From: an uncultured Planctomycetota bacterium | GTDB taxonomy: Bacteria > Planctomycetota > Phycisphaerae > UBA1845 > Fen-1342 | Length of the DNA: 64,000 nt | Direction of reading: 5' to 3' | Assembly: GCA_900696525.1 (NCBI GenBank) | Contig: CAADGL010000016.1 | Span: forward strand, 165,720 to 229,719 | Notes under the pieces: generated by a model | What the model saw: the letters and a program-made list of their open reading frames with translations, nothing else | Told to the model about the DNA's origin: nothing | The model's database searches: none | Shown here: positions 1-7,852 of the stretch, in pieces | Layout: each line of letters opens with the position of its first letter | Position numbering within the stretch: position 1 is the first letter of the stretch | Program-made: the position numbers and the translations under genes

Positions 1-308
1 ACCCCGGCCCGCAGCGGATCGAACCGGCCGATTTCGAGATGGGCGTCGGCAATCGCCATCTTGGCGGAGGCGAAGGCCATCTGCGAGAAGCGGTCCATGC
101 GCTTGCTGGCGCGGTGGTCGGCGAAGTTGGCGATGTCGAAGTCGATGCAGTCGCCGCCGAAGCGCACGTCGAAGGCCGAGGCGTCGAAACGCGTCACCGG
201 GCGGATGCCGGACTTCGAGGTGATCAGGCCGTCCCAGAAAGCGGCGACGGAGGCCCCCAGGGGCGTGATGGCGCCCAGGCCGGTGATGACGACGCGACGA
301 TCGTTCAT
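1..308 (-). CDS. fabF: Beta-ketoacyl-ACP synthase II, N-terminal part (runs off the window)
   Basis: Condensing enzyme of fatty acid elongation; it joins malonyl-ACP to the growing acyl-ACP in the cytoplasm. Only about the first 102 residues are present because the gene continues past base 1. The N-terminus reads MNDRRVVITGLGAITPLG, the standard start of FabF-type KAS enzymes. It continues with SGIRPVTRFDASAF and the KRMDRFSQMAFASA segment typical of the family. The catalytic Cys-His-His residues lie outside the window. The start ATG lies 31 bases downstream of the acpP stop on the same strand, the usual acpP-fabF operon order. The family call is firm; FabF rather than FabB is inferred from the acpP linkage. 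Confidence 0.93.
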   Translation of the reverse strand, partial: MNDRRVVITGLGAITPLGASVAAFWDGLITSKSGIRPVTRFDASAFDVRFGGDCIDFDIANFADHRASKRMDRFSQMAFASAKMAIADAHLEIGRFDPLRAG

Positions 309-339
309 GAGTCAGTCCGTCCTGCGCAGCGCCGCAGAG

Positions 340-606
340 TCAAGACTTGGAGCCGGCGCTGGCATCGAGGTGCTGCTTGATGTAGTCGATCGCCTGCCCC
401 ACGGTCTGAATCTTCTCGGCCTCTTCGTCCGGTATGTTCAGCTCGAATGCCTCTTCGAACTCCATCACCAGTTCGACCGTGTCGAGCGAGTCGGCGTTGA
501 GGTCATTCACGAACGAGGTCTCGCGCGTGATCTCGTCTTCGGCGACCCCCATCTGGTCGCTCACGATCTTCTTCACCTTGGTCTCGATCTCAGCCAGTTC
601 TGGCAC
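340..606 (-). CDS. acpP: Acyl carrier protein
   Basis: Carries acyl intermediates on a 4'-phosphopantetheine arm during fatty acid synthesis. The 88-residue acidic protein contains the attachment motif [16 protein letters not shown] with Ser40 as the modified serine, then the helix III/IV pattern [19 protein letters not shown]. The start is taken as GTG at 606 ([14 protein letters not shown]) because a strong GGAGG ribosome site lies a few bases upstream. The same frame stays open to an ATG at 696, but that extension is Ala/Arg-rich and unlike any ACP. It lies immediately upstream of fabF and is probably cotranscribed with it. Confidence 0.96.
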   Translation of the reverse strand: MPELAEIETKVKKIVSDQMGVAEDEITRETSFVNDLNADSLDTVELVMEFEEAFELNIPDEEAEKIQTVGQAIDYIKQHLDASAGSKS

Positions 607-789
607 GTGCTGCTCCTCCGCTTCGTGGACCGCTAACGCGGCATCCTTGCGCGCCAGGCGCGCCCCAAACACGCCACTGGCGGCCCGGGCAGTCAAACCG
701 CCGCCGATCTGCTCGCACTACGTCACGCCGGCCCGCCGCGACGCCGTCACCTTCCCGGCGACCCGACCGCCGACCGCGCGAATGTTAAT

Positions 790-845
790 GGCCGGTCCCG
801 GCTTTGCCAACCCCCTGTGAGGGTCGTCGAAGCCGGGTCCCGGCC
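790..845 (-). terminator. Hairpin downstream of the beta-propeller gene (in gap 607-905)
   Basis: An interrupted inverted repeat pairs GGCCGG (790-795) plus CCCGGCTT (797-804) with AAGCCGGG (830-837) plus CCGGCC (840-845). It sits about 60 bases beyond the stop of the minus-strand gene ending at 906 and is followed on that strand by an A/T-rich ATTAACATT. It probably terminates that gene before acpP. No uninterrupted T-tract is present, so this is a modest call. The rest of 607-905 shows no gene I can support and presumably holds the acpP promoter. Confidence 0.4.
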
Positions 846-905
846 ACGCGGAAACCGCATCAGACACGTGCGATTCACAGCGCCGGCGGCACGCCGGCGA
901 CCGCC

Positions 906-2453
906 TCATCCTCCGAAGTGCGCGAGCAGGGCGCCGAGGTCCGCCTGTCCGACGCAGCCGTCGCCGTCAATGTCAGCGGACGCGTTGAAGCCCGGATCGC
1001 CCGCGCAGGTGCCGAACGCCGCCAGCAGGATGCCGAGGTCGGCCTGGTCGACATCGCCGTCGCCATCGAGGTCGCCGGCTCCGGGGGCGTGACCGGCCAG
1101 CGCGGCAAAGCGCATCACATGAATGTCAACCACGCCGCTGTTGACGTTGTAGAACTCGCCGGCGAGGTAGATGTTCTCGTTGCCGTCCAACTTGGCGAAG
1201 GACGCGCTCACGTGCTCAAGGTCGCTGCCGCTGACAACCGCGCGGTCCAGCTCCTGGCCGGTCGCCGAATCGAGCACGAGCATGATGACGTCGCCGCTGT
1301 ACGGCGGTGAGCTGGTCCCGCCGGCGACGAGCACGTGCCCGGCGCTGTCCACGCGGATGTCTCCGGGCACGTCATAGCAGCCGATGCAGTTGGCCCCGTA
1401 CAGGTGAGACCAGATGAACGCGCCGCTGTCGGCGTCGCGCTTCACGGTGTAGATGTTATCGTTGAGGTTGCTCTGGTTGCCGTCGGGGTCCACGCTGCCG
1501 GTGATGTACACCCCGCCGTCGCCGTCGAGCGCGATGCCGACGCCGTAGTCGCGGAAGCCGGCCCAGTCGTAGGCCTGCCACAGGATCGCGCCGTCGCTGT
1601 TGCGGAACTTCACCGTCGAGAACTTGTCGGTCAGGTCGATCCCGACGCCCGTCACGTACACGTCGCCCGCCGCGTCCAGCACCATCTCCGCCGGGAAGTC
1701 GCCGCCGTTGACGCCCCAGTTGCTCATCCAGATCATCGCGCCGGTGGCGGCGGCGTACTTGATCACGACGTAGTCGGGGTGCAGCGTGTTCATCACCCCG
1801 TCGGTCAGAATGATGATGTCGCCGTTCGGATCGACCGCGATGTCGCGCACCGCTTCCTGGGAGTAGGGCGCCGGCGCCGGGCCGTCCCACGTCGCGACCC
1901 ACCCACGCACGCCGGCCGGGTCAAACTGCACCGTGAGGCAGTCGCTGCCGTCGCCCACCGTGTGCCCCCCGACGAACACCTCGCCAGAGGCGTTCCGCGC
2001 CAGGCACAGCCCGGCGTCCGATATCCCGGCGCCGCCGTTGTAGGTCCTACTCCACAACAGGGCGCCGCCGACGTTGTCGTACTTGAGCAGCAGCAGGTCG
2101 GCGAACTGCAGCGCGCCGGGCGTACTTCCGGTCACGTAGACCCCGCCGTCGTGACCAAGCACGAGGTCGTTGGCCGCATCGTGCCAGGCGGCGGGCCCGT
2201 CGTATGTCCGCGACCATCGCAGCCCGCCTTCCGGCCCGAACTTCGCGGTGATCGTGTCGAAGTTGGACGAGATCCCTGCATTGCCGGCCACGTACGTGCT
2301 TCCGGCTGCGTCGACCGCAAAGCCCCGTAAGCCCGCCGGAAGCGTCGAGCCGACCGGCAGCCGGCTGATCCACTCGGGCGCCAGCTCCGCGTGTGCGACG
2401 CTCGCGGCCAGCAAGGCGCCCGCCGAGATTCTGAAGAAACCTCCGGCAAACAT
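906..2453 (-). CDS. Secreted SBBP-type beta-propeller protein with C-terminal dockerin repeats
   Basis: A 515-residue exported protein of unknown substrate. A signal peptide covers MFAGGFFRISAGALLAASVAHA. The body has repeated blades with the pattern (D/G)VYVTGS followed by LLLKYD or TVKFR-like strands (for example GGVYVTGSTPG, DVYVTGVGID, GGVYITGSVDPD), as in SBBP beta-propeller repeats. The last 60 residues hold two planctomycete-type dockerin/EF-hand loops, GDLDGDGDVDQADLGILLAAFG and ADIDGDGCVGQADLGALLAHFG, which probably bind calcium. The start at 2453 was chosen because AAGGAG precedes it and the signal peptide begins there; the frame is open 30 codons further upstream. It is monocistronic. 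An enzymatic role is not visible. Confidence 0.82.
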   Translation of the reverse strand: MFAGGFFRISAGALLAASVAHAELAPEWISRLPVGSTLPAGLRGFAVDAAGSTYVAGNAGISSNFDTITAKFGPEGGLRWSRTYDGPAAWHDAANDLVLGHDGGVYVTGSTPGALQFADLLLLKYDNVGGALLWSRTYNGGAGISDAGLCLARNASGEVFVGGHTVGDGSDCLTVQFDPAGVRGWVATWDGPAPAPYSQEAVRDIAVDPNGDIIILTDGVMNTLHPDYVVIKYAAATGAMIWMSNWGVNGGDFPAEMVLDAAGDVYVTGVGIDLTDKFSTVKFRNSDGAILWQAYDWAGFRDYGVGIALDGDGGVYITGSVDPDGNQSNLNDNIYTVKRDADSGAFIWSHLYGANCIGCYDVPGDIRVDSAGHVLVAGGTSSPPYSGDVIMLVLDSATGQELDRAVVSGSDLEHVSASFAKLDGNENIYLAGEFYNVNSGVVDIHVMRFAALAGHAPGAGDLDGDGDVDQADLGILLAAFGTCAGDPGFNASADIDGDGCVGQADLGALLAHFGG

Positions 2454-2593
2454 TGTTTCTCCTTCGTGGGAATCATCGAGCATGGCGCCGCGGCCAGGGA
2501 CGCGCGGATTCTCACCAACGGCGCCGGCCCTTTGCTCCCCCACGTCACAGAGGCGTCAAGGAGGCGGCGGAATACAAGGTGCGAAGCCCGTTG

Positions 2594-3490
2594 CTAGTCG
2601 GCGGGAAACGCCGTCGCGAGCGCCTCCAGGCAGCGCCACTGCTCAGCGACGCGGGCTCGGACGACGGCCGGGTCGATCTGCGCCGACGTGTACCGGCGTT
2701 GACGCGAGACGTATTCCTCGACGGGCGTGCCGTCGGGGCGGTCATTGATGCGATAGCGCAGGCCGTCGAAGACCTCGTAGAGCGGGAACAGCCCGCAGCC
2801 CACCGCGGCGCGGATCAGCTCGACGCTCTCGGCCGGCTCGCTCTTCCAGCCGGTCGGACAGGGTGAGAGCATCAGCAGGAAGCGAAAGCCACGCGTGGCC
2901 CGGGCGTGCCTGATCTTCCGCAGAAAATCCCCGCGGTGCGCGACCGAGAGTGTCGCCGCATACGGAATGCGATGCGCCGCCATGATCGCCATCATGTCCT
3001 TCTTGCGCTCGGTCTTGCCGTGGGGCGTCGTCGTGGTGGCGACGCCGGCCGGCGTGGCGCTGCTGCGCTGCCCGCCCGTGTTGCCGTAGATCTCGTTGTC
3101 ATAGCAGATGTAGATGACGTCCTCGTTGCGCTCAGCGGCGGCCGAGAGCGCCGCCACGCCGATGTCGTAGGTGCCGCCGTCGCCCGTCCAGCAGATCACC
3201 GGGCTTTCGTCACCGTTCTGTCGCAGGACGGCGCTGATCCCGGTGGCCACTGCCGCCGAGCTGGCGAAGGTCGTAGCGATCGTCGGCGAGGCGTAGGCGC
3301 TGGTCGGAAACGCGCCGGCCGTGACGATTCCGCAGCACGCCGGAATAGCCAGGTACGGCCGCTCGCCCTCCAGCGCCTGGGCCAGCAGTTGCAGCCCGAT
3401 CGACATGCCGCAGCCGGCGCAGTTCGTGTTGCCCGGGCGCATGATGCATTCCTGCGACACGCGGTTCGGCTGCGGTGCGACGGCGGTCAT
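2594..3490 (-). CDS. porB: 2-oxoacid:ferredoxin oxidoreductase, beta (TPP-binding) subunit
   Basis: Thiamine-diphosphate subunit of a pyruvate:ferredoxin-type oxidoreductase, which interconverts a 2-oxoacid plus CoA with acyl-CoA, CO2 and reduced ferredoxin. The 298-residue protein has the CxxC pair NCAGCG (C24, C27), ACCGI near C52 and SPCPTGW later, the usual cysteine set for one 4Fe-4S cluster. The TPP/Mg motif is GDGGTYDIG (103-111) followed by NEIYGNTGGQ (132-141). Start ATG 3490 shares an ATGA with the alpha-subunit stop and has an upstream GGAGGTGG. It is the last gene of the operon. The exact 2-oxoacid (pyruvate versus another) is inferred, since the motifs are shared across the family. 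Confidence 0.92.
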   Translation of the reverse strand: MTAVAPQPNRVSQECIMRPGNTNCAGCGMSIGLQLLAQALEGERPYLAIPACCGIVTAGAFPTSAYASPTIATTFASSAAVATGISAVLRQNGDESPVICWTGDGGTYDIGVAALSAAAERNEDVIYICYDNEIYGNTGGQRSSATPAGVATTTTPHGKTERKKDMMAIMAAHRIPYAATLSVAHRGDFLRKIRHARATRGFRFLLMLSPCPTGWKSEPAESVELIRAAVGCGLFPLYEVFDGLRYRINDRPDGTPVEEYVSRQRRYTSAQIDPAVVRARVAEQWRCLEALATAFPAD

Positions 3491-4719
3491 GTCGCCACCT
3501 CCTCCCACACCGGCTCGGCGGCGCGCTCGCGGACGAGCAGGTCGTCGAGAATGCCGTCGATCACCTCGGGCGTCACGTCGCCGCCGCCGATGCCCACCAC
3601 GTAGTCCTGCACGAGCACGTCGGGGCGTCCCTGGAGCGTCGCGGCGACCTCCTGCCAGAAGATGCCGCCGGAGCCGGGCGAGTGGTTGCGGTCGAGCACG
3701 CCCACGCGCGTGGCCGGGCCGATCGCGTCGCGCAGCGCCTGGCGCAGAAAAGGACGAAACAGCTTGGCCTTGACCATGCCGACGCGCTGGCCCGCGCGCC
3801 GGCGGCGCGTGACGACGGTGCGCAGCGTGCGCGCCATGGTGTTGCAGGCGATCAGGACCGCGCCGGCGTCGCCGGTGTGCTCGGCGCGGAAGGCGCCGTC
3901 CGGCCGCCGTCCGAAGACGCGCTCGAACTCGTCGAGCGCCTCGGCCAGGACCTCCGGCACGCGCTCCATCGCGCGCTGAATCTCGCGCCGCTGGTGCTCC
4001 GTCTCGCGCGGCCAGGTCAGCCCCCCCATCGTCGCCGGGTGCTCCGGCCGCAGCCGGTGCGGCACGTCGCAGGGCGGGAGATAACGATCGACCAGCTCCT
4101 GTGGCGGGATGTCAACCGCCATCTGCGTGTGCGAGACCACGAAGCCGTCGAGCGCGACGATCGCCGGCAGCAGGACGCGCCGGTCTTCGGCGACACGGAA
4201 CGCGACCAGGATCGTGTCCACCAGGTCCTGGTGCGAGTCGGTGTAGAACTGGAGCCAGGGGGCGTCGCGCAGCGCCAGGCTGTCGCCCTGGTCCACCCAG
4301 ATGTTCCAGGGCGGGCCGAGCGTGCGGTTCACCGCGATCATGACGATCGGCAGGCGCAGGTAGCCGGCGGCGAAGACGTTCTCGGTCATGTACGCCAGGC
4401 CGTTCGAGGAGCTGGCCGTGAACGCCCGCGCGCCGGCCAGCGACGCCCCCATGCACACCGCCATCGCGCTGTGCTCCGACTCCACCGCGACGATCCGTCC
4501 CTTGCCGAACTCGAACCCGCGCAGGTACTCGATGATCTCCGTCTGCGGCGTGATCGGATAGGCTCCTCCGGCGCAGCCGCGCGCCGCACGGTTCGCCTCA
4601 CCCGCCAGCGCCAGCGCCTGCCCGGCGGCGTGGTTGCCTGTCATCAGCGCGCGTGCCACGGCATCCTCCGGACTGAATGCGGACCGGCTCCGGCCGGTCT
4701 CCGGCTCTCTTCGCCTCAC
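3487..4719 (-). CDS. porA: 2-oxoacid:ferredoxin oxidoreductase, alpha subunit
   Basis: Pyrimidine-binding and transketolase-C-like subunit of the 2-oxoacid:ferredoxin oxidoreductase. It has the family motifs GAYPITPQTEIIEYL, VESEHSAMAVCMGASLAGARAFTASSS with GLAYMTE, and a C-terminal domain with VGMVKAKLFRPF and VGVLDRNHSPG. Length (410) is close to the usual 390-400. GTG at 4719 overlaps the stop of the upstream fused subunit (GTGA). An internal ATG (residue 26, MTGNHAAG, position 4644) matches typical family N-termini better and could be the real start. It is followed by porB with a 4-base overlap, so the three genes are probably translationally coupled. Confidence 0.92.
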   Translation of the reverse strand: MRRREPETGRSRSAFSPEDAVARALMTGNHAAGQALALAGEANRAARGCAGGAYPITPQTEIIEYLRGFEFGKGRIVAVESEHSAMAVCMGASLAGARAFTASSSNGLAYMTENVFAAGYLRLPIVMIAVNRTLGPPWNIWVDQGDSLALRDAPWLQFYTDSHQDLVDTILVAFRVAEDRRVLLPAIVALDGFVVSHTQMAVDIPPQELVDRYLPPCDVPHRLRPEHPATMGGLTWPRETEHQRREIQRAMERVPEVLAEALDEFERVFGRRPDGAFRAEHTGDAGAVLIACNTMARTLRTVVTRRRRAGQRVGMVKAKLFRPFLRQALRDAIGPATRVGVLDRNHSPGSGGIFWQEVAATLQGRPDVLVQDYVVGIGGGDVTPEVIDGILDDLLVRERAAEPVWEEVAT

Positions 4720-6932
4720 AGCTCCACCATGTCAATCACGCCCCGCGGACACTCCGCCGCGCACACGCCGCAGCCCTTGCAGTAGTCGTAATCGAACCGG
4801 TACCCGTCGCCATCGGGCAGCAGCGCCGCCTCCGGGCAGTACGTCATGCAGCGGTCGCAGTAGTTGCACACGCCGCAACTGAAGCAGCGCTGCGCCTCGG
4901 CGGCGGCGGCGGCGTGCGCCGGCTCGTCGACCAGGCCCAGGTGCACCTCGTCGAAGGTGCGGCGCCGGGCGAAAGGCGGCATCGCCAGCGGCTGCTCGCG
5001 CGGCGCGTGCGGGAACAGCCGCGCCCGCACGCGCTCGCCGGTGGCCAGCGGCGCGGGCGGCGGCGGAAACAGGTCTTCACCCGTCAGCGTCCGATGAATG
5101 TGCAATGCGGCGCGCCGGCCGCTGCCGATCGCGGCGGCGACGGTCCCCTCGTTCGTCGCCAGGTCTCCGCCGGCAAAGACCGGCGCGCCCGACAAGCCGA
5201 GCCGCACCTGACCGTCACGGATCTCGGCGCCCTCGGGCAGCAGCGCCAGGTCGGCGGATTGCCCCAGGGCGAGGATCACGCGGTCGCAGCGCAGCTCGAA
5301 ACACGCATCCTCGGACGTGATCGGTACGGGCCGGCGCCGGCCGGACGCGTCCGGCTCTGCCAGCATCATGCGCGTGCAAGTCAGCACGGCGCCGGCCCCG
5401 TCGCGCCGCAGTCTTGTGGGCGCGACAAGCTCGTCCAGCACGATCCCCTCTTCGAGCGCCTCCTCCACCTCCTCGCGTATCGCGGGCATCTCCGCCCGCG
5501 TGCGGCGGTAGACGACGTGCACGTGCTGCGCGCCCAGCCGCCGGGCCGTGCGGGCCGCGTCCATCGCCGTGTTGCCCCCGCCCACGACCAGCACGCGCTG
5601 GCCGGCCAGGCTCACGTGCCGCCGATGCGTCTCGCGCAGAAAGTCGATGCCCTCAACGACGACGCCGTCGCACTCCGGGCCGAGGTCCAGCCGCTGCGGG
5701 CGTTGCAGCCCGGTCGCCATGAACACCGCCGCGTACGCGTGCGTCAGCGCCAGTAGCCCGCGCTGGTCGATCGCCTGCCCGGCGCGAGCCTCCACGCCGT
5801 GTCGCAGAATGTGGGCGATCTCGCGATCGAGCACTTCCGCCGGAAGCCGGTACACAGGGATCCCGTCGCGCAGCACGCCACCGAGTTGCCGCTCGCGCTC
5901 GAACAGCGTCACCGGGTACCCCAGCCGCGCCAGGTGATACGCGGCGCTCAGCCCGGCCGGCCCGGAGCCCACGACCGCGACGCGCTGGGCGCGCCACGCC
6001 GGCGTCACGGTCGGCCACAATGCGTGGTCCGCGACGTAGCGCTCCAGCTCGCGCACGTTGACCGCCTCGTCGTACCCCGCGCGGTTGCACGCCTCCGTGC
6101 ACGGCGCGGGGCACACCCGCCCGCACACGCCCGGCAGCGGCGACGTCTCCAGGATGATCCGCAACGCCCGCTCGTAGTCCGCGTGCCCGATCGCCTCCAC
6201 GAACCCACGCACGTCGTTGCCCGCCGGACACCCATGATTGCACGGCGGTGTCAGCACCCGCCGCTGCGGCCGCCACGACGCCCAACCGCCGGTGCGCAGC
6301 CGCGGCGGCGCGCCGACTTCGTCGGACAGCACGTCGAGCGGCCCGGCCGCGGACGTGCTGCCCGAGCGAGCGCGCTCCCCTGGGTACCGGCGGCGGACGA
6401 CCTTCTCGAACGCCTTTCGCGCCGCGAGCGGGTTCGCCCCCCCGAACCCCGCCTCTTGCAGCGCCGCTTCGACATCGGCGATATCCAGGCCGAGGACGCG
6501 CGCCGCGGCGCCGAAAAGCGTCGTGTTGACGATCGGCACGGCGCGCGAGCCGAGGCCGTGCAGGATTGCCGCCTCCGTGGCATCCACCACCGCCGCCTCA
6601 CACCCCGCCAGCAGGTTCGCAAGTGCGGGGTCGTCGGCGTCGGGCGCGTTGACGATGATGCACGCGTCCGCTTTCAGGTCCGCCGTGAACGTCGGACCGA
6701 TCAGCCCCCGGTCGAGGACGATCACGACGTCCGGCCGGCGCACCTGGTTGTGATTGGTGATCTCCTCGTCATCCACGCGAACGAACGCCTGGAGCGGCGC
6801 GCCCGAGCGCTCCGCCGCGTACACGCCGAACGCCTGCGTGTGCTTGCCCTTCAGGAAATAGGCCGTCGCGATCAGCTTCGCGAGCGTCACGCCGCCCTGC
6901 CCGCCCCGCCCATGGATCGTGATTTCGAGCAT
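4716..6932 (-). CDS. Fused POR gamma subunit / GltD-like FAD-NAD(P) oxidoreductase / 4Fe-4S ferredoxin
   Basis: A 738-residue fusion and the first gene of the por operon. Residues 1-185 are the gamma subunit (MLEITIHGRGGQGG, TNHNQVRRPDVVIVLD). Residues 231-305 hold the N-terminal Fe-S region of GltD/DPYD-type enzymes (CNHGCPAGNDVRGF, CGRVCPAPCTEACNR). An FAD fold follows (VAVVGSGPAGLSAAYHL, 318-334), then an NAD(P) fold (VLVVGGGNTAMDAARTA, 447-463) and the second FAD motif APVFAGGDLATNEGT. Residues 683-731 are a 2x[4Fe-4S] delta domain (CFSCGVCNYCDRCMTYCP, CKGCGVCAAECP). The arrangement suggests direct transfer of electrons between the 2-oxoacid enzyme and NAD(P)H. Start 6932 fits the gamma-subunit N-terminus and has GGAG upstream; the frame is open to 7055. 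Confidence 0.9.
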   Translation of the reverse strand: MLEITIHGRGGQGGVTLAKLIATAYFLKGKHTQAFGVYAAERSGAPLQAFVRVDDEEITNHNQVRRPDVVIVLDRGLIGPTFTADLKADACIIVNAPDADDPALANLLAGCEAAVVDATEAAILHGLGSRAVPIVNTTLFGAAARVLGLDIADVEAALQEAGFGGANPLAARKAFEKVVRRRYPGERARSGSTSAAGPLDVLSDEVGAPPRLRTGGWASWRPQRRVLTPPCNHGCPAGNDVRGFVEAIGHADYERALRIILETSPLPGVCGRVCPAPCTEACNRAGYDEAVNVRELERYVADHALWPTVTPAWRAQRVAVVGSGPAGLSAAYHLARLGYPVTLFERERQLGGVLRDGIPVYRLPAEVLDREIAHILRHGVEARAGQAIDQRGLLALTHAYAAVFMATGLQRPQRLDLGPECDGVVVEGIDFLRETHRRHVSLAGQRVLVVGGGNTAMDAARTARRLGAQHVHVVYRRTRAEMPAIREEVEEALEEGIVLDELVAPTRLRRDGAGAVLTCTRMMLAEPDASGRRRPVPITSEDACFELRCDRVILALGQSADLALLPEGAEIRDGQVRLGLSGAPVFAGGDLATNEGTVAAAIGSGRRAALHIHRTLTGEDLFPPPPAPLATGERVRARLFPHAPREQPLAMPPFARRRTFDEVHLGLVDEPAHAAAAAEAQRCFSCGVCNYCDRCMTYCPEAALLPDGDGYRFDYDYCKGCGVCAAECPRGVIDMVEL

Positions 6933-7129
6933 CCCTCGGGCTCCGAATGGCAGACCCTGGAGGGAATGCCCGCAATCGGCGTGCCGCAGCGGGCGCGGCC
7001 GCGCGCTTCTTGCCAGGCGGTCGCAACGGCGTCGATATGCGGGAGAAACGGGCAACGGGCCCGCGGACTACGTGGCGACTTCACGCACGCGTGCGCGAAA
7101 CAGCGCACCCGACCCTTTTGACAGGCCAC

Positions 7130-7654
7130 TCAGTCAGCGCAACGCCGGGCGGAGCGGATGACCGGCGGATGGACCGGCAGCGACTGCTCGCCCATGAGGG
7201 GGGAGTGCTGGACCGGCGTATTGCGGATGCGCTCCAGCACGGCCTGACCGCCGGTGACGCGACCGAAGACGCAGTAGCCCCAGCCGTCGTGCGCGGGGTG
7301 GTTGAGGAACCGGTTGTCGCCCAGGTTGATGAAGAACTGCGACGTCGCCGAGTGCGCGTCGCTCGTGCGGGCCATCGCGATCGTGCCCGGCTCGTTCAGC
7401 AGGCCGTTGCCCGCCTCGTTGCGGATCGGTGGGTGCAGGCCCGCGATCTTCTGCCTCTCGGGCGTGACGAACCCGCCGCCCTGGGCCATGAAGTGGCCGA
7501 TCACCCGGTGAAAGATCGTGCCGTCGTAGAAGCCATCGTCAACGTATCGCAGGAAGTTCGCCGTCGTCAGCGGGGCGCGCTGCTCGTCGAGCTCCAGCGT
7601 GAGGCTGCCCCAATCCTCGTCGCCGCAACCGATCCGCAGCTCCACGCGCGACAT
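7130..7654 (-). CDS. Cyclophilin-type peptidyl-prolyl cis-trans isomerase
   Basis: Isomerises X-Pro peptide bonds during protein folding. The 174-residue protein carries the cyclophilin core: TTANFLRYVDDGFYDGTIFHRVI, FMAQGG (with the catalytic Arg in FHRVI), GTIAMARTSDAHSATSQFFINL and FGRVTGGQAVLERI. No signal peptide is visible, so it is probably cytoplasmic. ATG 7654 (MSRVELRIG) is preferred because AGAGGAG lies upstream; an ATG five codons earlier overlaps that site. It ends 198 bases before the start of the por operon on the same strand, too far to assume cotranscription. Confidence 0.93.
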   Translation of the reverse strand: MSRVELRIGCGDEDWGSLTLELDEQRAPLTTANFLRYVDDGFYDGTIFHRVIGHFMAQGGGFVTPERQKIAGLHPPIRNEAGNGLLNEPGTIAMARTSDAHSATSQFFINLGDNRFLNHPAHDGWGYCVFGRVTGGQAVLERIRNTPVQHSPLMGEQSLPVHPPVIRSARRCAD

Positions 7655-7795
7655 GTCCGCTCCTCTCATGGGTTGTCCGGCATACCACGGCGGGCGGCGC
7701 TCCGGCCGCCTCGCGCAACGTGCCGATTGTATCGGCGCGCCCCCCGCGCCGCTGCCTGGCCGCGGGCCCCGGCGGCGCGGACCGCCAGGTTCTCA

Positions 7796-7824
7796 TTGAC
7801 GCCGATCCTGTTTTCGAGTATCAA
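7796..7824 (+). promoter_or_regulatory. Sigma-70-like promoter upstream of the alpha/beta hydrolase gene
   Basis: TTGACG (7796-7801) and TATCAA (7819-7824) are separated by exactly 17 bases and end 28 bases before the ATG at 7853. The surrounding bases are much more A/T-rich than the flanking GC-rich region. This is the best housekeeping-type promoter seen in the window. Confidence 0.6.
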
Positions 7825-7852
7825 TGAAAGGTGAGACAGAAGGGAAAGGCGC

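Noticed and set aside
718..909. Small minus-strand open frame between the propeller gene and acpP
   Set aside because: No ribosome site or motif; it overlaps the hairpin and the dockerin stop.
1335..2330. Long plus-strand open frame opposite the beta-propeller gene
   Set aside because: It is the GC-rich shadow of the minus-strand gene; it is Val/Arg/His-rich, has no ribosome site and no recognisable domain.
3475..4785. 436-residue plus-strand open frame opposite porA
   Set aside because: Composition is Arg/His/Ala-rich and lacks motifs; the opposite strand has a textbook POR subunit.
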